NCBI GenBank assembly: GCA_016235345.1
Contig: JACRLG010000015.1
Location: forward strand, 156,959-220,958
Direction of reading: 5' to 3'
Source of the DNA: Deltaproteobacteria bacterium
GTDB lineage: Bacteria; Desulfobacterota; Desulfobacteria; Desulfobacterales; Desulfatibacillaceae
Length of the DNA stretch: 64,000 bases
Of the stretch, positions 43,269-51,031 are shown piece after piece. The translations under genes and the position numbers were made by a program. The notes below the pieces were generated by a model, which was not told the origin of the DNA, did not search any database, and worked only from the letters and a program-made list of their open reading frames with translations. Position 1 is the first letter of the stretch; every line of letters begins with the position of its first letter.

Positions 43269-43313
43269 TTGTTGGGTGAACCCCGGCCTTCGGCCAGGAA
43301 CCACCCAACCTAC
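43269..43313. repeat. REP-like palindrome of the GTAGGTTGGG type
   Basis: TTGTTGGGTGAACC pairs with GGAACCACCCAACCTAC across a GGCC-TTCG-GGCC tip. It has the same GTAGGTTGGG end as the elements at 4863 and 17829 but a different body, and is a simple 45-nt hairpin. Confidence 0.6.
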
Positions 43314-43402
43314 TGAAAAAGATGATCTCAAGGCATTGCTCTAAGCAACAGTCCACCCCGTTCGCCGCCTTATCTTTTTTTCTCCCTTGCCCGAAAGTCT
43401 CG

Positions 43403-43529
43403 GACAGGGGGTGCACAGGCGATGAAATGCAAGGAAGGCGAGGAGGGCGGGAAGGACGCGTACTAAAAGTACGCGACGCGCCGCCCGACGATGCCTGACG
43501 CCGCAGTTCGCGCCTGTGCGCCCCCTGTC
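43403..43529 (-). repeat. 3' palindromic element, copy B (after hsp70-like gene)
   Basis: The outer stem of 19 bp pairs GACAGGGGGTGCACAGGCG (43403-43421) with its complement at 43511-43529 (one G-U). The inner stem pairs GGGCGG with CCGCCC, and the tip pairs CGCGTACT with AGTACGCG. The conserved strands CGCGAACTGCGGCGTCAGGC and CCTTGCATTTCATCG are on the minus strand. The outer arm contains the last two bases of the hsp70 stop codon (TGACAG). Confidence 0.85.
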
Positions 43530-45195
43530 AGTGGACGACGAGATTCTGTGCCCGCGCCTTTGCTTCTCTCAACTCCTCGCCCTGGATAACCGAAAGGGTT
43601 TCGATGACGACTTCCACCTTGCGCTGTTCGGAGGATTCCACGGCTGTTAGGTGGAGGCGGCCTTCCTTGTTCAGGGTGAAGGAGATGATGACGGGGGTGT
43701 CTTCGGGAAGGCCGGGCGGCAGGTGCAGTATGGCTGTGCCGATTTCCCGCGAGAGTTCGGGCGGAACGGATTCTTCGCTGGTTTCCGACTCCATGATGCG
43801 GATGAGGACGGTTTTCTGGTTTTCCACCGCTGTGTAGAATTCCTGGGTGACTTCCACCGGAACCGCCGTGTTGCGCAGGATGCAGTTGACCACGACTTCA
43901 TCGTTGTTGGGGTTGGTTGCGAGGACTCCGAAGCTCTTGGAGGCCACGTCGCGCACCCTGACCATGGAGCTTTTGACCGCCGGGAGGGTATAGCCGGTTT
44001 CAGCCGCGACCTCGCGGGCGACTTCCTCCACGTGCTTGGCGTCCACCTTGGCGAAGTCCTCCATTTTGTTGATCTGGACCTTTTTGCCAATTTTTTTCTG
44101 GAGCCGCTCGATGAGGTTGTCGTTTATGGAAAGTTTCCAGCCGTAGATGGCCGCGCCCTTTGCGACCGCCTCTTCGGGCGAGAACATCTTGGGTTCTATG
44201 CCGAATTCCTCCTTGATCCTGGAGATGACCATGGGCATGCGGACCGAGCCGCCCACCAGGATGAATTCGTCGAACTTGCTGTAGCCCTTTTTCTTGGCTT
44301 CGCCGAGCATGGCGTGGGTGAGGCTTATGGTGCGCTCCATGAGGTCGTTGGTGATGGCGTCGAATTTTTCCCTGGAAAGCTCGACCTTTACCCGCTCGCC
44401 CCCGTGGGTGATGGAGATGGGGGTTTTTTCCCGCTGGGACAGAATTTTTTTGGAGCGTTCGGCGGAAAGCTGGAGGTCCTGGCAGGTGTCCGGGTCTTCC
44501 AGGATGTCTTCCTTGGATCCGGTCTGGCGGTGGAATTCCTCGACCAGGGTGGCCACCACGCGGTCGTCCCAGTCCTTGCCGCCGAGGTTGTGATCGCCGC
44601 CCGTGCAGATGACCTCTATGGCTTCGGGCTGGATGTGGATCATGGTTATGTCGAAGGTTCCGCCGCCCAGGTCGTAAACCAGGACGACCTTGTCGTCGGA
44701 GGACTCGGTGGTGCCGTATGCGATGGCCGCCGCCGTGGGCTCGTTGATTATCTGGCGCACGTTGAATCCGGCTATTTCGCCCGCGATCTTGGTGGCTTCG
44801 CGTTCGTTGATGCCGAAGTAGGCCGGGCAGGTGATGACCACGTCCGTGACCTTGTCGCCAAGGTGGGTCTCTGCGTCCTGGGCCACCTTCCGCAACACGA
44901 AGCTGGAAATTTCCTCGGCCCGGTAGGATTTGCCGTCGTGCTCGAATAGAAAGTCCGGTTCGCCCATGGAGCGCTTGACGAAGCTCACCACGTCGTTGGG
45001 GTAGAGCTTGGCGCTTTCCTTGGCCACGTCGCCCACAACGATATTGGGTCCGTCGAAAAACACCACGGAGGGAGTGACGTTCTGGTTTTCCGCATTGGGC
45101 ACCACCACGGCCTTGCCGAAATCGTCCACGTAGGCGATGGAAGAGTACGTGGTTCCGAGGTCGATTCCGAAAATGCGCTTCATCTGCTTTGACAT
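43528..45195 (-). CDS. Noncanonical Hsp70 (DnaK-like) without C-terminal lid
   Basis: 555 residues from the ATG at 45195 (GAGGA 6 nt upstream). The ATPase domain is complete: GIDLGTTYSSIAY, VVITCPAYFGINEREATKIA, INEPTAAAIAYG, VLVYDLGGGTFDITM, EFILVGGSVRMP. Between it and the beta-sandwich substrate domain is an extra ~60-residue charged segment (residues ~375-435: LQKKIGKKVQINKMEDFAKV, then HVEEVAREVAAET). The substrate domain ends with VESSEQRKVEVVIETLSVIQ, and the protein stops about 20 residues later, so the helical lid of DnaK is missing. It is preceded 15 nt upstream by a GrpE-like gene. Confidence 0.93.
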   Translation of the reverse strand: MSKQMKRIFGIDLGTTYSSIAYVDDFGKAVVVPNAENQNVTPSVVFFDGPNIVVGDVAKESAKLYPNDVVSFVKRSMGEPDFLFEHDGKSYRAEEISSFVLRKVAQDAETHLGDKVTDVVITCPAYFGINEREATKIAGEIAGFNVRQIINEPTAAAIAYGTTESSDDKVVLVYDLGGGTFDITMIHIQPEAIEVICTGGDHNLGGKDWDDRVVATLVEEFHRQTGSKEDILEDPDTCQDLQLSAERSKKILSQREKTPISITHGGERVKVELSREKFDAITNDLMERTISLTHAMLGEAKKKGYSKFDEFILVGGSVRMPMVISRIKEEFGIEPKMFSPEEAVAKGAAIYGWKLSINDNLIERLQKKIGKKVQINKMEDFAKVDAKHVEEVAREVAAETGYTLPAVKSSMVRVRDVASKSFGVLATNPNNDEVVVNCILRNTAVPVEVTQEFYTAVENQKTVLIRIMESETSEESVPPELSREIGTAILHLPPGLPEDTPVIISFTLNKEGRLHLTAVESSEQRKVEVVIETLSVIQGEELREAKARAQNLVVH

Positions 45196-45210
45196 GGCCA
45201 TTCCTCGTTC

Positions 45211-46092
45211 TTAAGCGCCGAGTGCCGGATTATATGAGTAAACCGCAACCATTTCACGCCGAATAACCTTGCCGTCCCACTCGTAGCCGGGGGCGAGGCT
45301 TTCGGCAACCGTTTTGTCCAGCGAAGCCTCGCTGGTGTCGACCTTGCGGACAACGCGCTGCTTTGCCGGATCGAACCTTCCGTCATCAGCGATGAAGGGG
45401 ATCACGCCCTGCACCTGGAACACGTCTTCCATGTCCTGGGCTACGTCTTCCAGGGCCTTTATGAGCCTGGGCTGATCTTCGGGCCCCAGTTCCCTGCCTT
45501 TGAAGTGGGTGGCCAGCTTTCTTGCGTCGTCCACAACCTTTATCAGGTCCATCACAAGGCCCGTGATGTACTTTTTGATGAGGTCGGTCTTGTATTCCTG
45601 GAGTTCGCTGTGCAGGACGTCTATGACCTTTTCCTTGTGCGCGTCGTACTTGAGCTTTTCCTCGAACTGCCTCAAAAGGTCGTTCATCTGAACGGAAAGC
45701 TCGTTTAACCGGAAATTCACCGAGTCAGCCGCCACGGCATTTGTGGCGCCGGAAAACCTCGATTCGTCCCTGTGCACGTCATCGGGGGTGACCACGTCGG
45801 CCCCGGTGGCTACGCCCGTCCAGCGAGGGGTATGCTCACCCTCTCCGGGCGAGTCCTTCGGGGGCGAATCATCCGGCCTCTGGTCCTCGCCTGACACTGC
45901 ATCAACCTCGCAGCCGATCACGTCCATAAGCTCAGGAGAGCAGTCAGTTGAAGGAGAGCCGTCGAGGTCCGAAATGGAAATAAGCTCTATGTCGATGCCG
46001 CCTACCCCCGACACAGGGGAGCCGCCGGCCTCATTGAGCCCGTTTTGCGGAAACGGCGCTTCTTCCACCGGCTCTGTTCTGTCTTCGTTCAT
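45211..46092 (-). CDS. GrpE-like nucleotide exchange factor with long acidic N-terminus
   Basis: 293 residues. The first ~130 residues are acidic, Pro/Ser-rich and disordered. A coiled-coil follows (VNFRLNELSVQMNDLLRQFE, then LKYDAHKEKVIDVLHSELQE). The C-terminal beta-domain ends ESLAPGYEWDGKVIRREMVA, which matches the GrpE signature (G-Y-x-x-x-G-x-V-I-R). It is probably dedicated to the adjacent Hsp70. AAGGGA precedes the ATG. The usual grpE-dnaK-dnaJ neighbours (hrcA, dnaJ) are absent. Confidence 0.85.
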   Translation of the reverse strand: MNEDRTEPVEEAPFPQNGLNEAGGSPVSGVGGIDIELISISDLDGSPSTDCSPELMDVIGCEVDAVSGEDQRPDDSPPKDSPGEGEHTPRWTGVATGADVVTPDDVHRDESRFSGATNAVAADSVNFRLNELSVQMNDLLRQFEEKLKYDAHKEKVIDVLHSELQEYKTDLIKKYITGLVMDLIKVVDDARKLATHFKGRELGPEDQPRLIKALEDVAQDMEDVFQVQGVIPFIADDGRFDPAKQRVVRKVDTSEASLDKTVAESLAPGYEWDGKVIRREMVAVYSYNPALGA

Positions 46093-46526
46093 TGTGTCCC
46101 TTGTGCCTAATGAATCAGCCCCAAAACTGGGGGAAAGGACCTATATTCTGTAAAAGAGGCCTTGAAGGCTTTTCGGACGCCTGTACGGCTTGGCAGAAAA
46201 GCGAGCGGGCATCATGCCGCATTGACACCACATACCTTATAACATGATCGCGCTTTTATGAATTATCCTTTTTTAATGCATAACTTTTTTAATGGATGCA
46301 AAAGAATTGCGCCCGACTGAAATATAGCGTTTTCCTGATTTTTATACGGATAATATCGTAAAATTGCATCGAATCCGCCTAATTGTCAAGAAAGATTATG
46401 GCTGACCGCCGCTATTAAGTTTAACTGATATTTATACTGAAAACATAAGTTGCAGCGTAGTGGCGCTTCGCGCCTCACGGTTTCACCCGGCAAAAGCAGC
46501 GCAACCGTATCGTTGACTCGGAAGCC
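46093..46526. other. AT-rich intergenic region upstream of the GrpE-Hsp70 pair
   Basis: 434 bp between same-strand genes. The central 250 nt are strongly AT-rich. Minus-strand -10-like boxes (GATAAT near 46264, TATAAG near 46240) are present, but no well-spaced -35 and no sigma-32 or CIRCE-type sequence. No ORF is supported. Its size suggests the GrpE-Hsp70 pair has its own promoter. Confidence 0.35.
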
Positions 46527-47240
46527 TCACTCAATTTTTGCTTGCGGCGTTTCACCTAACCTTTCAAGCTCTTCCTTGAGCCGTTCCTGGTCCTTTTCGG
46601 ACATCTTGAGGAACCTGACCCCCATGCCCACGGGATGCTTTACAGGGTCGGCGGTTTCGGCCCTCACCCAGGCGACCTGGCACTTGATGCGCATGGGCGT
46701 TTCACCCCTGGACATGGCAAGGTCCAGAAAAAAGACCTGCCCCTCGGCAAGCGGGCTGTCGGTTCTGATGAACATACCGCCGCAGCTTGCGTCGCGGCAG
46801 GCGGTTTCCAAAAATTTGTGCCCGTCCTGAAAGGAAACGTTTATGCTTCGGGAAACCCTGGGTTCTTGCCTGAGGTGGCTCACGCCCAACGAATTGTCCG
46901 TTGCCTTTTTGAGGCGGGTGACGAGGCTTTTCATTATCTTTTGCATTATGGGGGATAGGGATAGAAGCTCCCCTTCCAATGCCTGTTTGTCGAGAATTCC
47001 TACAACGGTCCTTCCCACGGCCTTGGCCGTGGCGGAACGATCCATATGCGCAACAAAGGCCATTTCACCGAAAACGTCATCCTGGCGGATCACCTCCACC
47101 ACCAGGTTTTCACCCCTGACTTCCTTTATAATTTTCACCGCGCCGGAAATGACAACATAAACCTGTTCGTCGTCGCTTCCCTCGTTGAAGATGATCTGGC
47201 CATCTTCAAAGGTCTGTTCAGCCGCCAATTTATATTTCAC
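46527..47240 (-). CDS. Cyclic-nucleotide-binding-like + PilZ domain protein
   Basis: 237 residues from the GTG at 47240 (GGGGAGG 7 nt upstream); the TTG two codons earlier is too close to the ribosome site. Residues ~10-115 form a CAP-like roll (GQIIFNEGSDDEQVYVVISG, DDVFGEMAFVAHMDRSATAK). Residues ~130-230 form a PilZ domain (EPRVSRSINVSF, CGGMFIRTDSPLAEGQVFFL, GMGVRFLKM). The PilZ R-x3-R is partly kept as RVSRS. It could couple a nucleotide signal and c-di-GMP to an output. It lies 15 nt after the PATAN gene and upstream of GrpE-Hsp70. Confidence 0.87.
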   Translation of the reverse strand: MKYKLAAEQTFEDGQIIFNEGSDDEQVYVVISGAVKIIKEVRGENLVVEVIRQDDVFGEMAFVAHMDRSATAKAVGRTVVGILDKQALEGELLSLSPIMQKIMKSLVTRLKKATDNSLGVSHLRQEPRVSRSINVSFQDGHKFLETACRDASCGGMFIRTDSPLAEGQVFFLDLAMSRGETPMRIKCQVAWVRAETADPVKHPVGMGVRFLKMSEKDQERLKEELERLGETPQAKIE

Positions 47241-47255
47241 AGCCAAACCTCCCCG

Positions 47256-49199
47256 TCAGAATTTTTTAGCAATGACCTTGGCAGGCGGTTTCTTGCCCTC
47301 CCGTTCCAGGGCCTCCTCCAGGCCCGGCGCTTCAATGCCGACCAGCGGCTTTCTCTTCCGTTCGGAATCGGATTCGATGGTAAAGTCCCCGTCGGAATCA
47401 AGGTCGGGAAGCGAGTCGAAATCGTCTCCGCCGTCGAAAACGGAGTCGTCATCGAGATCAGGAAGGACTTCAAGGTCGTCGGCGGAGATTACGCCGTCGT
47501 CCTCGGTAAGAAGGTCCATGTCGGCAAGCTGCTCAAGCTCCGCTGCGGCCTTGGCGATGGGGTCGTCGTCGTCGGGCAGGCCCCTTCCGGAAGGAGCCGT
47601 CCTTCCCTGCCTTGGGGAAGGCTCATCCGGGCCTTCGCTTTCGGCCTGGTCCGGCAATTCACCTTCATCGAGAATTTCCATATCACCGACAACCGAAAGC
47701 TCTGCGTCTTCCAGGTCGGGCAACTCCTCGATATCCTCAAGATCAGGCAACTCCTCCGCCGCCTCCAGATTGGGAAGTTCGTCCGGGTCCATCTGCACGG
47801 GGGCCGTATCCAGGACGGAATCGTCATCCTGATCCTCTTCAACTATCCCGGCGGGCAGAACCACGGGCGAGGCTTCAAGCACGGCAGGGGGCAGAATGCT
47901 AACCATCAGAAACTTGGAGCCGTCCTTCTTGCCTCCGTTTTCATTCCAGAGGGCACGGTCACGCTGCTTCACCATGTTCTCAAGATTTTTTAACAGGTCC
48001 GCCTTGTCGGCAAGGTTTTTCTGGTACCTGCCCATGTAGCGCAGGGCGCGGAGGACCTCCTTCAAAAGGTCCTGGGCGCTTGGAACGCCTATGGCGCCGT
48101 GGAGTCCTGAAAGAAGGTTGTCCACGAAACCGTTGAGCCTTTCGGCCAGGAAATCCTGGGCTTTGGCAGGATCGGAAATGTCCTTCAGGGCCTCAAGAAC
48201 CGCGTGGGTGAAAATTTCAACCGGGATATCCGGGTGATACATGGAAAAAAGGTTTTTTTCACCGGCGGCGGCAACAGGTTTCAAGCGGTCAATATAGAGC
48301 CTTATCCAGCGCCTTACGTTTTCCATGCGGAGATCGTGGCGCTCGCCGGTTTTACCGGACAGATCAGGGCCATTGGGAGGCGGTTCAAGCATATAGGCCC
48401 AGGAACCCAGCTCCATTTCAAGGCCCTTCACGATCTCGCTCAAAATATCGGCGTAAAGGCCAACGAGGCTAGAAAGCGAGGAGGAGGCCTTGTCGTCTTC
48501 AACCCTTTCGATGAGCTTGAAGGACAAAAGCGAATGCAAGACCTTGTAAACGGCGAAATCCTCGTACCCCGACTCGTTTATGAGCTGGCGCACCGTCCGG
48601 GTTCCGTCTATAAGCGAAAGAAAACGCCATTCTATGGCGTTGAACTTCAGTTTTTCCTTGTCTCCGAACTTTTCGCCGATCTTGAAAATAACCTGTTCGT
48701 TTTCGATATGCTTTTTAAGCACCGACATCTCGTCTATTCGACGCGTGGCCTCAAGAATTATGCCCATGATTTCCAGGCGGGTTTCCATGATCCCGTCCGG
48801 AGCCTTGTCGAAATCGTTATATTCGAAATCTCCCTTGTCCCACAAAAACAGGTTGTAAATTACGTCCTCTGCCTGCTTGTGAATGACTTTTTTCAGGATT
48901 TCCTGGGTGATGTAGCCGCTTGCCACCAGCACCTTGCCCACGGCCTGCTTGGTTTCGCTGGCTTTTACGAGGCATTCCTGGAGTTGCTGGGCGGTGATGA
49001 CACCCTTGCTGCGAAGAAGGGAACCAAGGCGGGTCTCCATCTGGTTGCCCTTGGCATAGATGGCGTTTCCCTGCTTAAGGAAGATGGTGACTTCCTTAGG
49101 CCCCTCCGTAAGGCGCAACTCGCCGGTCTTGGCGTCGTTGACCAGCATCTGGAGGAGGCTGGGCAGGGATGATGCTTCGAAACTTCCCTTCAGTTGCAT
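47256..49199 (-). CDS. Large PATAN (DUF4388) protein with MshEN-like motifs and acidic repeats
   Basis: 647 residues from the ATG at 49199 (AAGGA 10 nt upstream); the open frame further up is not PATAN-like. The N-terminal PATAN domain (MQLKGSFEASSLPSLLQMLV, NDAKTGELRL) contains two inserted MshEN-type repeats (LGSLLRSKGVITAQQLQECL and VGKVLVASGYITQEILKKVI), a motif that binds c-di-GMP in some ATPases. A helical middle (~residues 190-470) precedes an acidic tail with EELPDLED-type repeats (about residues 490-640) and a basic end (KKPPAKVIAKKF). It is a probable cytoplasmic signalling scaffold, transcribed with the cNMP-PilZ gene. Confidence 0.85.
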   Translation of the reverse strand: MQLKGSFEASSLPSLLQMLVNDAKTGELRLTEGPKEVTIFLKQGNAIYAKGNQMETRLGSLLRSKGVITAQQLQECLVKASETKQAVGKVLVASGYITQEILKKVIHKQAEDVIYNLFLWDKGDFEYNDFDKAPDGIMETRLEIMGIILEATRRIDEMSVLKKHIENEQVIFKIGEKFGDKEKLKFNAIEWRFLSLIDGTRTVRQLINESGYEDFAVYKVLHSLLSFKLIERVEDDKASSSLSSLVGLYADILSEIVKGLEMELGSWAYMLEPPPNGPDLSGKTGERHDLRMENVRRWIRLYIDRLKPVAAAGEKNLFSMYHPDIPVEIFTHAVLEALKDISDPAKAQDFLAERLNGFVDNLLSGLHGAIGVPSAQDLLKEVLRALRYMGRYQKNLADKADLLKNLENMVKQRDRALWNENGGKKDGSKFLMVSILPPAVLEASPVVLPAGIVEEDQDDDSVLDTAPVQMDPDELPNLEAAEELPDLEDIEELPDLEDAELSVVGDMEILDEGELPDQAESEGPDEPSPRQGRTAPSGRGLPDDDDPIAKAAAELEQLADMDLLTEDDGVISADDLEVLPDLDDDSVFDGGDDFDSLPDLDSDGDFTIESDSERKRKPLVGIEAPGLEEALEREGKKPPAKVIAKKF

Positions 49200-49576
49200 G
49201 CTTCTGATTCCTTGGTCTGCGTGGGGCTGTAACTTCGCCACACTCCAAAGAACAATATCCAGATGGACATCGATGTTGACGAGTTCGAAACACAGCCACA
49301 CGGCCTGCCGAACTCCTGAAAGGCTCGGTGAAAAAATCCCGGAGTCCTGAAATTTTTCTGGAACTGGGCGGTTCAGGGCGGTTTCAGGAAGTTCCGTAAC
49401 CACCAGGAAGACAAACGGAGCTGCCTGAGGGTGCTTGGGTTCTGCCCGAAATCCGGCGCGGCCCGCACTTGGCGGCGAGCGGCATTAAACATGCCAGCCT
49501 TACCGGGATTACACTCAAAGATACATATTATAAAAAAAATAAAAACTTTTCAATAAATAAAGCGCTTGGATGCGCC
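49200..49576. other. Intergenic region and probable long leader of the PATAN operon
   Basis: 377 bp with no supported gene. An AT-rich promoter candidate sits at 49527-49553 (minus), giving a leader of more than 300 nt before the PATAN ATG. I saw no riboswitch-like fold in the leader by eye. Confidence 0.4.
49527..49553 (-). promoter_or_regulatory. Candidate promoter of the PATAN/cNMP-PilZ operon
   Basis: On the minus strand: TTGAAA (49553-49548), 15-nt T-rich spacer, TATAAT (49532-49527). Spacing is short, but the sequence is the most promoter-like in the gap. Confidence 0.4.
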
Positions 49577-50482
49577 TCACCGGCGTTTTAAGGCCCATTG
49601 GCGATAAATGGGCCACAACTGGGAAAAGAGCATGCCTGTAAAAATGAGCGCCGCGCCCAGCATGGCCCGCGAGCCAAGTTTTTCATCAAGATAGAGCCAG
49701 CCGGCAATCAGCGCGAAAACGGCCTCAAGCTCCATGATGACAGCAGCGTGGGCGGGAGGAGCCTCCTTCTGGCCCATCACCTGGAACGTGAAACCTATGG
49801 CCACCGAGCCTATGCCGCCGAAAAGAAGAGGCCCGGCTGAAGCCCATATTCCGCTTAAGGTTATCTCCTCGAAAAAAAGCGCCATGACAAAAGACAGGGC
49901 CGAGCACACCGAAGCCTGGATAAAGGCCAGAACAAAGGAGTCCACGCGCGGGGACAGCCAGCCCATGAAAAAGACGTGGAAGGCCCAGGCCACGGCGCAG
50001 GCCATTACCCAGCCGTCGCCGGGGGCAACGGTGAAATCCTCCGTCACGCTCATCAAAAAAAGCCCCCAGGCGGCCAAAGGCGCTCCCAGAAAGGTTCCGG
50101 CGTCGGTCCTGGGGCCTTTTACCAGCGTCAGAAAGGGCACGATGACCACATAGAGCCCGGTTATGAATCCGGCCTTCCCTGCAGTGGTGTAGACAAGGCC
50201 CACCTGCTGGAGATTTATTCCAACAGCCATGAGAACCCCGGCCACAACCGGTCCCCAGATGTAGAGCCTTGGGGTCCATCCCGGAACCAGGTCGAAGCCC
50301 TTTCTCTTGCGCCCGAAAAAGGCCAAAGGCGCTAGGCACATGGCCCCCAGGGCGAAACGCGCGCCGGAATAGGAATACGGCCCCATGTGCTCCATGGCCA
50401 TGCGCTGGGCCACGAAGGTCGCGCCCCACACCACGGCGGCGGCGAGAAGTAGCAGATTTGCCCTTAATATGTTTTTATTCAT
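49577..50482 (-). CDS. DMT-superfamily EamA transporter
   Basis: 301 residues with ten hydrophobic helices in two EamA repeats. WGATFVAQRMAMEHMGPYSY starts the first repeat and the second begins near residue 150 (GDGWVMACAVAWAFHVFFMG). Typical of drug/metabolite exporters of the inner membrane; the substrate is unknown. The ATG at 50482 lies 3 nt after the T-run of an intrinsic terminator and has no Shine-Dalgarno, so its expression must be unusual or the true start differs. Confidence 0.9.
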   Translation of the reverse strand: MNKNILRANLLLLAAAVVWGATFVAQRMAMEHMGPYSYSGARFALGAMCLAPLAFFGRKRKGFDLVPGWTPRLYIWGPVVAGVLMAVGINLQQVGLVYTTAGKAGFITGLYVVIVPFLTLVKGPRTDAGTFLGAPLAAWGLFLMSVTEDFTVAPGDGWVMACAVAWAFHVFFMGWLSPRVDSFVLAFIQASVCSALSFVMALFFEEITLSGIWASAGPLLFGGIGSVAIGFTFQVMGQKEAPPAHAAVIMELEAVFALIAGWLYLDEKLGSRAMLGAALIFTGMLFSQLWPIYRQWALKRR

Positions 50483-50485
50483 GAG

Positions 50486-50527
50486 AAAAAAAACGGTCGG
50501 GAAAACCGGCTTGGGTTTTCCCGACCG
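50486..50527 (-). terminator. Strong Rho-independent terminator for the 50604 gene
   Basis: On the minus strand, CGGTCGGGAAAACC (50527-50514) pairs perfectly with GGTTTTCCCGACCG (50507-50494) over 14 bp with a 6-nt loop. T8 follows (50493-50486). The T-run ends 3 nt before the EamA ATG. Confidence 0.9.
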
Positions 50528-50603
50528 TAACGCCTTTCGCCATCAAAAAACTATGAAAAAGCTCACCCGATATCAAAAATAAAGCCAAGCGACCGACTTT
50601 TAG

Positions 50604-50903
50604 TCACTCTTCCGGGCCGAGGTCAAGCCCCAAATCCTCGTCGTCGGAGAGGCCGCCGGTTCCTGCCATCTTGTAGCTTTTTACAAGCACGGCCAGCGCC
50701 CCTTCCTTGTCCTTGCCTATTATGCAGGTTATCGTAAGCTCCTCGTTCAGAAGCTCCAAAAGATCGTTTCCCCTGCCCTTGAGTAAAACCTTGTACGAGC
50801 GCCCGCCACTCTCGAAGGCCAGGGCGGTCACGTTGTCGTCAGCGTCAAAGGCGGTGGGAACGACTGTACCCGTAAGCTTTGACTCCGTGGGTTGATCCGC
50901 CAT
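50604..50903 (-). CDS. Small acidic conserved hypothetical protein
   Basis: 99 residues, strongly acidic at both ends (TESKLTG and DDEDLGLDLGPEE). The middle (FESGGRSYKVLLKGRGNDLL, then TITCIIGKDKEGALAVLV) looks like a small beta-barrel. No signal, transmembrane helix or catalytic motif; no family recognised. It is a monocistronic unit judging by the terminator at 50486-50527. Confidence 0.65.
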   Translation of the reverse strand: MADQPTESKLTGTVVPTAFDADDNVTALAFESGGRSYKVLLKGRGNDLLELLNEELTITCIIGKDKEGALAVLVKSYKMAGTGGLSDDEDLGLDLGPEE

Positions 50904-51031
50904 GATTATCTCCTCGCCTTGGGTTCCGGGTGGGGGGACTACATGCCGAGCATTTGCTCTATAATCATAATATCACAACATGGCCGGTCAAAGTCAAGAC
51001 GGGCGCTTTTGACTTTCGCCCAAGGCCGGAA

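Noticed and set aside
43651..44949. 432-codon plus-strand open frame opposite the Hsp70 gene
   Set aside because: It is an antisense shadow caused by high GC and Hsp70 codon use; the product has no family resemblance and the opposite strand is a clear Hsp70.
46093..46526. CIRCE or sigma-32 heat-shock control upstream of GrpE-Hsp70
   Set aside because: No TTAGCACTC-type inverted repeat and no CTTGAA/CCCCAT-type boxes with proper spacing were seen.
47650..47790. Repeated DNA in the PATAN gene considered as a tandem repeat element
   Set aside because: It simply encodes the acidic EELPDLED-type protein repeats in frame.
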